Origin: Chlorobiota bacterium
Lineage (GTDB): Bacteria > Bacteroidota > Bacteroidia > Bacteroidales > JAADGE01
Length of the DNA stretch: 10,119 nucleotides
Reading direction: 5' to 3'
NCBI GenBank assembly: GCA_013153575.1
Contig: JAADEE010000284.1
Coordinates: 1 to 10,119, forward strand
The translations under genes were made by a program, and so were the position numbers. The notes beneath the pieces are model-generated. The model saw only the letters and a list, made by a program, of their open reading frames with translations, ran no database searches and had not been told where the DNA came from. Positions 1 through 6,826 of the stretch are shown here, one piece after another. The number at the start of each line of letters is the position of its first letter. The stretch's first letter is position 1.

Positions 1-2
1 GA

Positions 3-1118
3 TTAGGAACACCGGAATTAGAAGTTGCTGCAAAATATATTGCCGGCAAGTTTAAAGAAGCAGGTTTAAAACCTATAAAAAACGGTTCTTATTTTCAGAA
101 GTTTACATATACTTTTAAAGATAAAGGAAAAATAAATCTTACAAATGTAATAGGCATAATTCCGGGTACAGACCCAAAACTAAAAAATGAAACAGTTATA
201 CTTTCAGCACATTACGACCATTTAGGACTTGGCTGGCCTGATGTTCGCAAAGGAAACGAAGGCAAAATTCATTACGGAGCAGACGATAATGCAAGTGGTG
301 TTGCAATAATTATTGAACTTGCAAAATCAATGTCGAAAACCGTAAAGCCAAAAAGAACAATTGTTTTTCTTGCTTGCACGGCAGAAGAAGCAGGTTTAAT
401 CGGTTCAAGATATTATGTTCAGCATAGCAAAGATTATTTTAGTGGAAATATTTTTGCAAATGTAAATATTGATACCGACGGAAGTTTGTTTGATAAAAAA
501 CTTTTAGTCCTTAACGGAAACACAGCAAAAGAGTGGAAGTTTATTTTTATGGGAACAGATTACACAACAGGTGTAAAAACCGAAGTTGTTGAAAAAGAAT
601 TAGATGCAAGCGACCAAATTGCATTTATTGAGAAAGGTATTCCTGCTGTGCAATTATTTACGGGGGCAACTGCAAATTATCACAGACCAACCGATACTTA
701 TGATAAAATTGATGGCAAAGGTTTAGTTAAAGTTGCAACAGTTGCAAAAGAAGTTATTACCTATCTTGCCGACAGAGAAAAACCTATGAACTATACAGGC
801 AAAAGCCCTGATGAAAATAGGAAAAATAATGCAACAACAACTGACAAAAAACAAAGACGTGTAAGTACAGGTTCAGTTCCTTCATTTTCATATAAAGGCA
901 AAGGAGTTAAAATTGTAAGTGTAATTGAAGGTTCAGCAGGTGATGTTGCAGGATTAAAAGCCGAAGATATTATCGTAGGAATTAATGATAAAGAAATAAA
1001 TTCCTTAAAAGAATATTCAGATTATTTAAAAGAATTTAAGCCAAATGATGTTATTATTCTCAAAATTTTAAGAGAAAATAAGGAGAAGAATATTAAATTA
1101 AAATTAGGAGAAAGATAA
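3..1118 (+). CDS. M28-family zinc metallopeptidase with C-terminal PDZ domain (5' end outside window)
   Basis: The reading frame is open from base 3, so the 371 visible residues are the C-terminal part of a longer protein; the first internal ATG (base 330) is not the start, because it lies after essential metal-binding motifs. Visible metal-site motifs in order (numbered from base 3) are SAHYDHLG with H70, GADDNASG with the D94/D95 pair, TAEEAG with E128 (probable general base) and E129, NIDTDG with D157, and NYHRPTD with H227. This is the full ligand set expected for a co-catalytic two-zinc M28 aminopeptidase. A low-complexity linker (about 262-290) leads to a PDZ domain (about 290-371) containing AGLKAEDIIVGIND. 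In this family the enzyme removes N-terminal amino acids, usually outside the cytoplasm; a signal peptide cannot be checked here. The PDZ domain may bind peptide termini. The family call is strong; substrate and location are inferred. Confidence 0.93.
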   Translation, partial: LGTPELEVAAKYIAGKFKEAGLKPIKNGSYFQKFTYTFKDKGKINLTNVIGIIPGTDPKLKNETVILSAHYDHLGLGWPDVRKGNEGKIHYGADDNASGVAIIIELAKSMSKTVKPKRTIVFLACTAEEAGLIGSRYYVQHSKDYFSGNIFANVNIDTDGSLFDKKLLVLNGNTAKEWKFIFMGTDYTTGVKTEVVEKELDASDQIAFIEKGIPAVQLFTGATANYHRPTDTYDKIDGKGLVKVATVAKEVITYLADREKPMNYTGKSPDENRKNNATTTDKKQRRVSTGSVPSFSYKGKGVKIVSVIEGSAGDVAGLKAEDIIVGINDKEINSLKEYSDYLKEFKPNDVIILKILRENKEKNIKLKLGER

Positions 1119-1153
1119 AAAAACGAAAAAAAATATTAAAAGTTTATATTTCT

Positions 1154-1183
1154 TTTGTTTAAATAAAAAATATAATACCTTTG
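1154..1183 (+). promoter_or_regulatory. Bacteroidota-type promoter of rpmH
   Basis: TTTG at 1154-1157 is followed after 18 bases by TACCTTTG at 1176-1183, matching the TTTG / TAnnTTTG (-33/-7) consensus of the Bacteroidota primary sigma factor. Transcription would start near 1190, leaving a leader of roughly 55 bases before rpmH. This is the best promoter in the window because both elements and the spacing fit. Confidence 0.75.
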
Positions 1184-1243
1184 CAGTCCGAAAATAAAAA
1201 CAGAATAAAAACAAGTCGGTAAAGACAAAATAAATATTAAGTC

Positions 1244-1402
1244 ATGAAAAGAACGTTTCAACCTTCAAAAAGAAAAAGAAAAAATAAACACGGATTTAGA
1301 GAAAGAATGGAGAGTGCAAATGGAAGAAGTGTATTAGCAAGAAGAAGAGCAAAAGGCAGAAAAAAACTTACTGTTTCTGACGAGTTTAAACATAAAGCTT
1401 AA
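1244..1402 (+). CDS. rpmH: 50S ribosomal protein L34
   Basis: A 52-residue, very basic protein starting [18 protein letters not shown], with the L34 hallmarks RTFQPS, HGFRERM and [17 protein letters not shown]34 is a small protein of the large ribosomal subunit that binds 23S rRNA. Length and the extra C-terminal tail after KKLTVS fit Bacteroidota L34. The ATG is not preceded by a Shine-Dalgarno sequence; the upstream bases are A-rich, as is usual in this phylum. It has its own promoter and terminator and so looks monocistronic. rnpA and dnaA, the common neighbours of rpmH in many other bacteria, are not adjacent. Confidence 0.97.
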   Translation: MKRTFQPSKRKRKNKHGFRERMESANGRSVLARRRAKGRKKLTVSDEFKHKA

Positions 1403-1446
1403 TTTATAAAAATATTTCTTTTTTTATTGTGATTGAGTATAAATAT

Positions 1447-1480
1447 ACCTTCGATAATTTATTATCGGAGGTTTTTTGTT
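1447..1480 (+). terminator. Rho-independent terminator of rpmH
   Basis: An 11-bp stem (1447-1457 with 1462-1472, one G-U wobble) closes a TTTA loop and runs into six T residues (1472-1477). It sits 45 bases after the rpmH stop codon and separates rpmH from mqnE. Confidence 0.85.
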
Positions 1481-1481
1481 A

Positions 1482-1489
1482 TATATTTG
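1482..1489 (+). promoter_or_regulatory. Possible -7 promoter element for mqnE
   Basis: TATATTTG fits TAnnTTTG and is followed by C, as in the rpmH promoter. The -33 element is poor: only TTTA in the terminator loop, 20 bases upstream. If used, transcription would begin near 1496 and leave a leader of about 100 bases holding both inverted repeats described below. Confidence 0.45.
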
Positions 1490-1491
1490 CC

Positions 1492-1520
1492 ACAACTAAA
1501 ATTTATGAATTTTTAGTTGT
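1492..1520. repeat. 10-bp perfect inverted repeat in mqnE leader
   Basis: ACAACTAAAA (1492-1501) and TTTTAGTTGT (1511-1520) are exact reverse complements separated by 9 bases. The arms could fold as an RNA hairpin or serve as a symmetric protein-binding site. There is no T-tract directly after it, so it is not a standard terminator. Confidence 0.6.
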
Positions 1521-1533
1521 TACAATTACAAAA

Positions 1534-1576
1534 TTTAATGTTAAAAATTATAATACTTTAAACTTTTAACATTAAA
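1534..1576. repeat. 13-bp perfect inverted repeat just upstream of mqnE
   Basis: TTTAATGTTAAAA (1534-1546) and TTTTAACATTAAA (1564-1576) are exact reverse complements with a 17-base spacer, ending 21 bases before the mqnE start codon. A 13-bp exact match is longer than chance would usually give even in AT-rich DNA. It may be an operator or a leader hairpin; the sequence does not say which. Confidence 0.6.
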
Positions 1577-1597
1577 CTTACAACTTATATTTAAAAA

Positions 1598-2716
1598 ATG
1601 AATAACAATATAAATACACTTCTTAATAATAGTAATATTAACGATAAGCTTAAAATAATTGCCGATAAAGTTATAAATGAAGAACGAATTTCTGATGATG
1701 AGGCTTTATACTTATACGAAAAAGCAGACCTTTCATACCTTGGTGTTTTAGCAAATTATATTCGAGAAAAAAGACATGGTAATACTACGTATTACAACAG
1801 AAATTTTCATATTGAACCTACAAATATTTGCATTTACAACTGTAAGTTTTGCTCTTATGTTCGTAAAATAAATCAAGAAGGTGCTTGGGAATTTAGTATT
1901 GATGATGTTGTTGAAACAGTAAAATCATACAAAGATAAAGGAGTTACAGAAGTTCATATTGTTGGAGGTGTGCATCCTCATCGAGATTTGTACTACTACG
2001 GTGAAATGATGCAAAAAATTAAAGAAATTATTCCTGATATTCATATAAAAGGTTTCACTGCTGTGGAACTTGAATTTATGATAAAAAAAGCAAAAGTTGG
2101 TTTAGAAGAAGGTCTTATAAAACTTAAAGAATTTGGTCTTGATTCTATTCCCGGTGGAGGTGCTGAAATTTTTCATCCTGATGTAAGAAAAGAACTTTGC
2201 GACGAAAAAGCAAGTACCGAAATGTGGCTTGAAATTCACGAAGCCGCTCATAAAGTAGGACTTCCTTCAAATGCAACAATTCTTTATGGTCATATTGAAA
2301 CATATGCTCATAGAGTTCATCATATGTCGAAACTACGTGATTTGCAAGATAAAACAGGAGGATTTAATACATTTATTCCTTTAAAATACAGAAAAGAAAA
2401 TAATAGTCTTTCTCACATTGGCGAAGTTACTTCTATCGAGGATTTAAGAAATTTTGCAATTTCAAGAATTTATCTTGATAATTTTGCTCACATAAAAGCA
2501 TACTGGCCTATGCTTGGCAAACAACTTACACAACTGTCTTTGTCATACGGAGTTGATGATATTGACGGAACCATTGACGATACTACAAAAATTTATTCAA
2601 TGGCTGGAGCCGAAGATAAAAATCCAAAAATGTCGAGTAAAGATATTATTGAGTTTATAAAACAAGCTAACAGAGTTCCTGCCGAAAGAGATACACTTTA
2701 TAATATTATCAACTAA
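1598..2716 (+). CDS. mqnE: Aminofutalosine synthase MqnE (radical SAM)
   Basis: This 372-residue radical-SAM enzyme carries the CxxxCxxC [4Fe-4S] motif at C78/C82/C85 within HIEPTNICIYNCKFCSY, a context typical of MqnE. Further family motifs are HIVGGVHP (120-127) and SIPGGGAEIFHP (183-194). MqnE joins 3-[(1-carboxyvinyl)oxy]benzoate to S-adenosylmethionine, giving aminofutalosine, an early step of the futalosine menaquinone pathway in the cytoplasm. The relatives MqnC and CofH share the fold, but the NICIYNCKFCSY context and length favour MqnE. No other mqn gene is in the window, consistent with scattered mqn genes. The start is the first ATG in frame after an A-rich leader with no Shine-Dalgarno. 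It appears to be transcribed alone, with a terminator behind it. Menaquinone implies a respiratory, probably anaerobic-capable, electron-transport chain. Confidence 0.92.
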   Translation: MNNNINTLLNNSNINDKLKIIADKVINEERISDDEALYLYEKADLSYLGVLANYIREKRHGNTTYYNRNFHIEPTNICIYNCKFCSYVRKINQEGAWEFSIDDVVETVKSYKDKGVTEVHIVGGVHPHRDLYYYGEMMQKIKEIIPDIHIKGFTAVELEFMIKKAKVGLEEGLIKLKEFGLDSIPGGGAEIFHPDVRKELCDEKASTEMWLEIHEAAHKVGLPSNATILYGHIETYAHRVHHMSKLRDLQDKTGGFNTFIPLKYRKENNSLSHIGEVTSIEDLRNFAISRIYLDNFAHIKAYWPMLGKQLTQLSLSYGVDDIDGTIDDTTKIYSMAGAEDKNPKMSSKDIIEFIKQANRVPAERDTLYNIIN

Positions 2717-2741
2717 AAAAACATTTTACATACGAAAATAT

Positions 2742-2777
2742 CTTTGCCAAAGTTTTTAAACTTTGGCAAAGTTTTAT
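2742..2777 (+). terminator. Rho-independent terminator of mqnE
   Basis: CTTTGCCAAAGTTT (2742-2755) and AAACTTTGGCAAAG (2758-2771) are exact reverse complements; sterically the innermost A-T pairs open to form the loop. TTTTATT follows at once. Each arm also contains its own near-palindrome (CTTTG-S-CAAAG). It lies 25 bases after the mqnE stop. Confidence 0.87.
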
Positions 2778-2795
2778 TGTATCACTTCATTTTAT

Positions 2796-2803
2796 TATAT
2801 TTG
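2796..2803 (+). promoter_or_regulatory. Probable -7 promoter element for the Mo hydroxylase gene
   Basis: TATATTTG matches TAnnTTTG and is followed by CC. A possible -33 TTG at 2777-2779 is 16 bases upstream, slightly short. The predicted start near 2810 leaves a leader of about 27 bases before the ATG at 2837. Confidence 0.55.
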
Positions 2804-2836
2804 CCGAAAATGAGATTTTAAAGCAAATTATATTAT

Positions 2837-5389
2837 ATGATAACTTTCAAACTAAACAACGAAACGATTAATTATCAAGGTGACGAAAATAAATCATTAC
2901 TTGATTTTATAAGAAAAGATAAAGGTTTAACTTCTGTAAAAGACGGATGTTCAGGACAAGCAGCATGTGGAGCATGTACAGTTGAAATGAATGGTAAAGC
3001 AGTTCTTTCATGCGTTACTAAAATGAGTAAGTTGCAAGATGCTGAAGTTTTTACACCTGAAGGTTTTCCTGAATATGTTAAAGATACCATAGCAAAAGCC
3101 CTTGTAAATGAAGGAGGTGTGCAATGTGGTTTCTGTACACCCGGGTTTATAAGCAGAACAAAAGTTCTTTTGCAAGATAATCCTAATCCTACAATTGATG
3201 AAGTTCGTAAAGCAATAAAATCACATGTTTGCAGATGTACAGGTTATAAAAAAATTGAAAAAGGAATTTTAACTGCTGCTGAAGCAATTAAAGATGGCAG
3301 AAAACTTGAACTTCGAAAAACATCAGGAAAAATTGGAGAATCGCAACCAAAATACGAAGCATACGAAACAGCAATAGGCGAACGTAAATTCCTTGATGAC
3401 ATTGTTCTTGACGGAATGTTATACGGAGCAATAAAATATTCAGATTATCCAAAAGCAAAAGTTTTAAAAATTGATACTTCCGAAGCTGAAAAATTAGAAG
3501 GAGTTCACAGAGTTTTTACTGCAAAAGATATTCCGGGTGAGAAAAAAGTTGGTTTAATTTTGCAAGATTGGTCAGTAATGATTGATGAAGGTGAAACCAC
3601 ACATTACATTGGAGATGTAATAGCAGGAGCAGTTGCTGATACTGAAGAAATTGCAAGAAAAGCAATTGAGCTTATAAAGGTTGAATACGAAGTATATGAA
3701 CCTGTTACAGATGTTTTTAAAGCAATTGAAGCAGAAAGAATTCATCCTGAAAGACCAAATAATTTTGATACAGTTCAGTTTACAATCGGTAATGCTGATG
3801 AAGCTATGAAAAAAGCAAAATACACTTCAAAAGGTCATTACGAAACTCAAAGAATTGAACATGCTTTCCTTGAAAAAGAAGCATCAATTGCACGTCCTGA
3901 TGGTAAAGGAGGTCTTGAACTTTTAAGTCAATCGCAAGGAGTTTATGAAGATAGAAGACAAGTTGCAATGATACTTGGATTGCCCGAAGATAAAGTTAGA
4001 GTAACATTAATTCCTAACGGTGGAGGTTTTGGAGGTAAAGAAGACATGACAATTCAAGGACACACATCACTTTTTGCTTTCTTGCTAAACAAACCTGTAA
4101 AAATTACTCTTACACGTGAAGAATCAATAAGAATGCATCCAAAACGTCATCCTGTTTTTATGGATATTGAAGTTGGTGCAGATGAAAACGGAAAACTTGT
4201 TGCACTTAAACTTAATGCAGTTGGCGACACAGGAGCATATGCTTCCGTAGGAATGAAAGTTCTTGAAAGAGTAGCAGGGCATGCCGCAGGAGGTTATTTT
4301 ATTCCTGATGTTGATATGATTGCAAAAACTGTTTACACAAACAATATTCCTTGCGGAGCAATGCGTGGCTTTGGTGCAAACCAAGTTACTTTTGCTCTTG
4401 AAAGTTGTATTGATGATATTTGCGAACAAGGAAATTTTGACCGTTGGCAATTTCGTTGGGACAATGCTTTGGTTGACGGGCTTAAAACTTCAACAGGTCA
4501 AACTGTTCAAGGTGTAGGAGTTAGACAATGTCTTGAAGCATTAAAAGATGACTTTTATAGTGCAAAATATGCAGGACTTGCATGTGGTATTAAAAATTCA
4601 GGTGTTGGAAATGGAATGATTGACGAATCAAAAGTTATTATTGATATTGTTTCTGAAAATAAAATAATTCTTCAACATGGTTGGACAGAAATGGGACAAG
4701 GAGTTCATAATATGGCACTTCAAACCCTTTGTGAAGAAACAGGAATTAATCCTGAAATTATTGAAGTTATTGTTGATACAGAAGCACAAATTAAAACAGG
4801 AATGACCACATCATCAAGAGCTACGGCACTTGTAGGACTTGCTGTTATTAATGCTGCAAAATCATTAAAAGAAGATTTGAAAACAAAATCCTTAAAAGAA
4901 CTTGCCGGAAAATCATACAGAGGACAGTTTGAATATACACTTTCAAATAAACCCGGTGATAATGTTGAAAATCCTATTATTCATTACTCTTACGGTTATG
5001 CAGCACAACTTTGTATATTAAATGACGAAGGAAAAATTGACAAATTTGTAGCTGCACACGATGCAGGAAAAATTATGAATCAAATGCTTTTTGAAGGACA
5101 AATTGAAGGTGGCGTACATATGGGTTTAGGCTATGCTCTTACAGAGGATTTGCCTATGAAGGATGGATACCTTGTTCATGATAAATACAGAAAACTTGGA
5201 GTTTTAAAAGCTCATGAAACACCTGAAATTGTTGTTAAAGGAATTGAGGTTACAGACCCCGTAGGTCCTTACGGAGCAAAAGGAATTGGCGAAATAGGTT
5301 TAGTTCCAACAGCAGGAGCGGTTGCAAATGCATTATATCAGTTTGATAAAATTAGAAGATACAAATTACCTTTAATGCCTAAAAAATAA
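2837..5389 (+). CDS. Xanthine dehydrogenase-family molybdenum hydroxylase, [2Fe-2S] and Mo domains fused (selenium-dependent XDH-like)
   Basis: An 850-residue enzyme. The N-terminal ferredoxin-like [2Fe-2S] domain has C38, C44, C47 and C59 (first Cys pair spaced CxxxxxC), and the second [2Fe-2S] domain has C97, C100, C132 and C134 (CGFC...CRC). The Mo-cofactor part (about 165-850) shows GGGFGGKE (395-402; E402 aligns with bovine xanthine oxidase Glu802), MRGFG (509-513; R510 and F512 align with Arg912 and Phe914), GWTEMGQGVH (615-624) and GAKGIGE with catalytic E819 (Glu1261 equivalent). No FAD domain is present. The order and size fit the selenium-dependent xanthine dehydrogenase type (about 850 residues), cytoplasmic enzymes that hydroxylate purines or related heterocycles; selenium is a cofactor ligand there and cannot be seen in sequence. 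Substrate is therefore uncertain. It appears monocistronic; FAD-subunit, molybdenum-cofactor and selenium-maturation genes are not adjacent. Confidence 0.88.
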   Translation: MITFKLNNETINYQGDENKSLLDFIRKDKGLTSVKDGCSGQAACGACTVEMNGKAVLSCVTKMSKLQDAEVFTPEGFPEYVKDTIAKALVNEGGVQCGFCTPGFISRTKVLLQDNPNPTIDEVRKAIKSHVCRCTGYKKIEKGILTAAEAIKDGRKLELRKTSGKIGESQPKYEAYETAIGERKFLDDIVLDGMLYGAIKYSDYPKAKVLKIDTSEAEKLEGVHRVFTAKDIPGEKKVGLILQDWSVMIDEGETTHYIGDVIAGAVADTEEIARKAIELIKVEYEVYEPVTDVFKAIEAERIHPERPNNFDTVQFTIGNADEAMKKAKYTSKGHYETQRIEHAFLEKEASIARPDGKGGLELLSQSQGVYEDRRQVAMILGLPEDKVRVTLIPNGGGFGGKEDMTIQGHTSLFAFLLNKPVKITLTREESIRMHPKRHPVFMDIEVGADENGKLVALKLNAVGDTGAYASVGMKVLERVAGHAAGGYFIPDVDMIAKTVYTNNIPCGAMRGFGANQVTFALESCIDDICEQGNFDRWQFRWDNALVDGLKTSTGQTVQGVGVRQCLEALKDDFYSAKYAGLACGIKNSGVGNGMIDESKVIIDIVSENKIILQHGWTEMGQGVHNMALQTLCEETGINPEIIEVIVDTEAQIKTGMTTSSRATALVGLAVINAAKSLKEDLKTKSLKELAGKSYRGQFEYTLSNKPGDNVENPIIHYSYGYAAQLCILNDEGKIDKFVAAHDAGKIMNQMLFEGQIEGGVHMGLGYALTEDLPMKDGYLVHDKYRKLGVLKAHETPEIVVKGIEVTDPVGPYGAKGIGEIGLVPTAGAVANALYQFDKIRRYKLPLMPKK

Positions 5390-5436
5390 TATTAAAGGAT
5401 GTATTAAATTCCGGAAATATTTTGGGCAAATTTTAA

Positions 5437-5492
5437 TAGCCTGAGTTAGATATAAAATTTTGATAGATAAATATTATATCAACCTTAGGCTA
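5437..5492. repeat. Long imperfect hairpin between the Mo hydroxylase and DUF4010 genes
   Basis: TAGCCTGAG (5437-5445) pairs with CTTAGGCTA (5484-5492) with one G-U wobble. After a 3x3 internal loop, GATATAA (5449-5455) pairs with TTATATC (5474-5480), leaving an 18-base loop. It ends 40 bases before the next start codon and 48 bases after the previous stop. No T-tract follows directly, so a terminator is possible but not supported; a leader element for the downstream operon is the alternative. I see no clear TAnnTTTG promoter in the 143-base gap. Confidence 0.5.
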
Positions 5493-5532
5493 TAATTAGG
5501 TATTTTTATTAACCTTTTTAAATTATAAATTT

Positions 5533-6807
5533 ATGGATTTCTTAAAATATTTTCCGGTTGATTTTCTTAACTTTTTATTAGTTGCAGTATTTTCATTATT
5601 GATTGGTTTAGAGCAAAGAGTTGTTCACTCGAGTGAAGATAAACATCAACTTTTTGGAACAGATAGAACATTTACTTTAATAGGTATTTTCGGTTTTATT
5701 TTATATATAATTTCTCCTGATAATCTTTTACCATTTATAATAGGAGGAATTAGTTTATTTGTCTTATTAGCAGTTTCATATTATTTTAAAATAAAGAAAA
5801 CTAATGATTTTGGTTTAACAACTATTGTTGTTGCAATGATAACATTTAATTTAGCACCATTAGTATATTTGCATAGCAAATGGTTAGTTTTATTAGTTTT
5901 TGTAAGTATTATTGTTTTAACCGAAGTAAAAGAAACATTAAAAAACTTTTCAGAAAAGATAGGACAAGAAGAATTTTTAACTTTTGCAAAGTTTACGGTT
6001 ATTACCGGTGTAGTTTTACCATTGTTACCAAAGCAACCTATTTCTGAAACAATTAATTTGTCATTTTATAACATTTGGTTAGCAATTGTTGCAGTATCAG
6101 CAATTTCATACATAAGTTATCTTTTAAAGAAATTTATTTTTCCTAATGCAGGATTATTACTTACGGCAATACTTGGCGGTTTATATAGCAGTACAGCAAC
6201 AACAATTATTTTAGCAAAGAAAGGAAAAGAAGAAAAATCAGCATTTAAAGTTTCGGCAGCTATTATTATTGCAACTTCAATGATGTATTTAAGATTAGAG
6301 TTGCTGGCATTTATTTTTAGTCCTCAAATAGCAATTAAATTATTACCATATTTTTCAGTTTTAATTTTAGTAACAGCATTAATTACTTATCTTTTTTATA
6401 ATAAGAAAAGTGAAGATAATATAGCTATTAAAGAAGAAAACGAATATAAAAATCCTCTTGAATTTAAAACAGCAGTTGTATTTGGGTTATTATTTGCGTT
6501 TTTTTCAGTTTTAACTGATTTTGTTGTTAAGAAATATGGTGATGCAGGTATTAACATTTTATCATTAATAGTTGGAGTAACAGATATTGACCCATTTGTT
6601 CTTAATTTATTTCAGAATGGATTAAAAACATTAACATTAGAAACAATTGTGAAAGCTGTATTATTAGCAACAGCAAGTAATAATATATTAAAAATGACTT
6701 ATGCAATAATACTTGGAGGAAAACTTCTTAGAAAACCTATAATTATAGGATTTTTAATAACAATTGCTGTTAGTTTTGGAGCAATTGCCATAATGTCATT
6801 TATTTAA
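5533..6807 (+). CDS. MgtC/SapB-DUF4010 family integral membrane protein
   Basis: A 424-residue, very hydrophobic protein with roughly 11-12 predicted membrane segments. The N-terminal part has the MgtC/SapB signature: LLIGLEQR (22-29) and GTDRTFTLIGIFG (42-54). The C-terminal part matches DUF4010: LGGLYSSTATTIILAKKGK (214-232) and GVTDIDPFVLNLF (348-360). A charged loop at about 290-310 splits the C-terminal half. It acts in the cytoplasmic membrane, but the function of this fused family is not established; MgtC itself is linked to magnesium limitation and ATP synthase control, which should not be transferred automatically. It is the first gene of a close three-gene run, 19 bases before the next. 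Leucine is coded mainly by TTA (about four TTA per CTT), more skewed than in its neighbours. The start ATG follows an AT-rich leader without Shine-Dalgarno. Confidence 0.85.
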   Translation: MDFLKYFPVDFLNFLLVAVFSLLIGLEQRVVHSSEDKHQLFGTDRTFTLIGIFGFILYIISPDNLLPFIIGGISLFVLLAVSYYFKIKKTNDFGLTTIVVAMITFNLAPLVYLHSKWLVLLVFVSIIVLTEVKETLKNFSEKIGQEEFLTFAKFTVITGVVLPLLPKQPISETINLSFYNIWLAIVAVSAISYISYLLKKFIFPNAGLLLTAILGGLYSSTATTIILAKKGKEEKSAFKVSAAIIIATSMMYLRLELLAFIFSPQIAIKLLPYFSVLILVTALITYLFYNKKSEDNIAIKEENEYKNPLEFKTAVVFGLLFAFFSVLTDFVVKKYGDAGINILSLIVGVTDIDPFVLNLFQNGLKTLTLETIVKAVLLATASNNILKMTYAIILGGKLLRKPIIIGFLITIAVSFGAIAIMSFI

Positions 6808-6826
6808 AGATTATAAAAAATAAAAT

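Noticed and set aside
330..1118. Treating the peptidase as a complete 262-residue protein starting at base 330
   Set aside because: The same frame is open back to base 3 and encodes the metal-binding AHYDHLG and GADDNASG motifs, so the true start is upstream of the window.
1119..1597. Replication origin near rpmH
   Set aside because: rpmH is often near dnaA/oriC in other bacteria, but I see no cluster of DnaA boxes (TTATCCACA-like) and neither dnaA nor rnpA is adjacent.
2875..3090. Antisense open frame of 71 codons inside the Mo hydroxylase gene
   Set aside because: It lies fully opposite the conserved [2Fe-2S] domains, has no recognisable protein features, and is explained by the codon pattern of the real gene.
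4124..4517. Overlapping antisense and alternate-frame open frames in the middle of the Mo hydroxylase gene
   Set aside because: Both are shadows of a frame with clear catalytic motifs; their translations are low in complexity and match no family I recognise.
5390..5532. Molybdenum-cofactor or magnesium riboswitch in the gap after the Mo hydroxylase gene
   Set aside because: Only one imperfect hairpin is visible; the multi-helix architecture of those riboswitches is absent.
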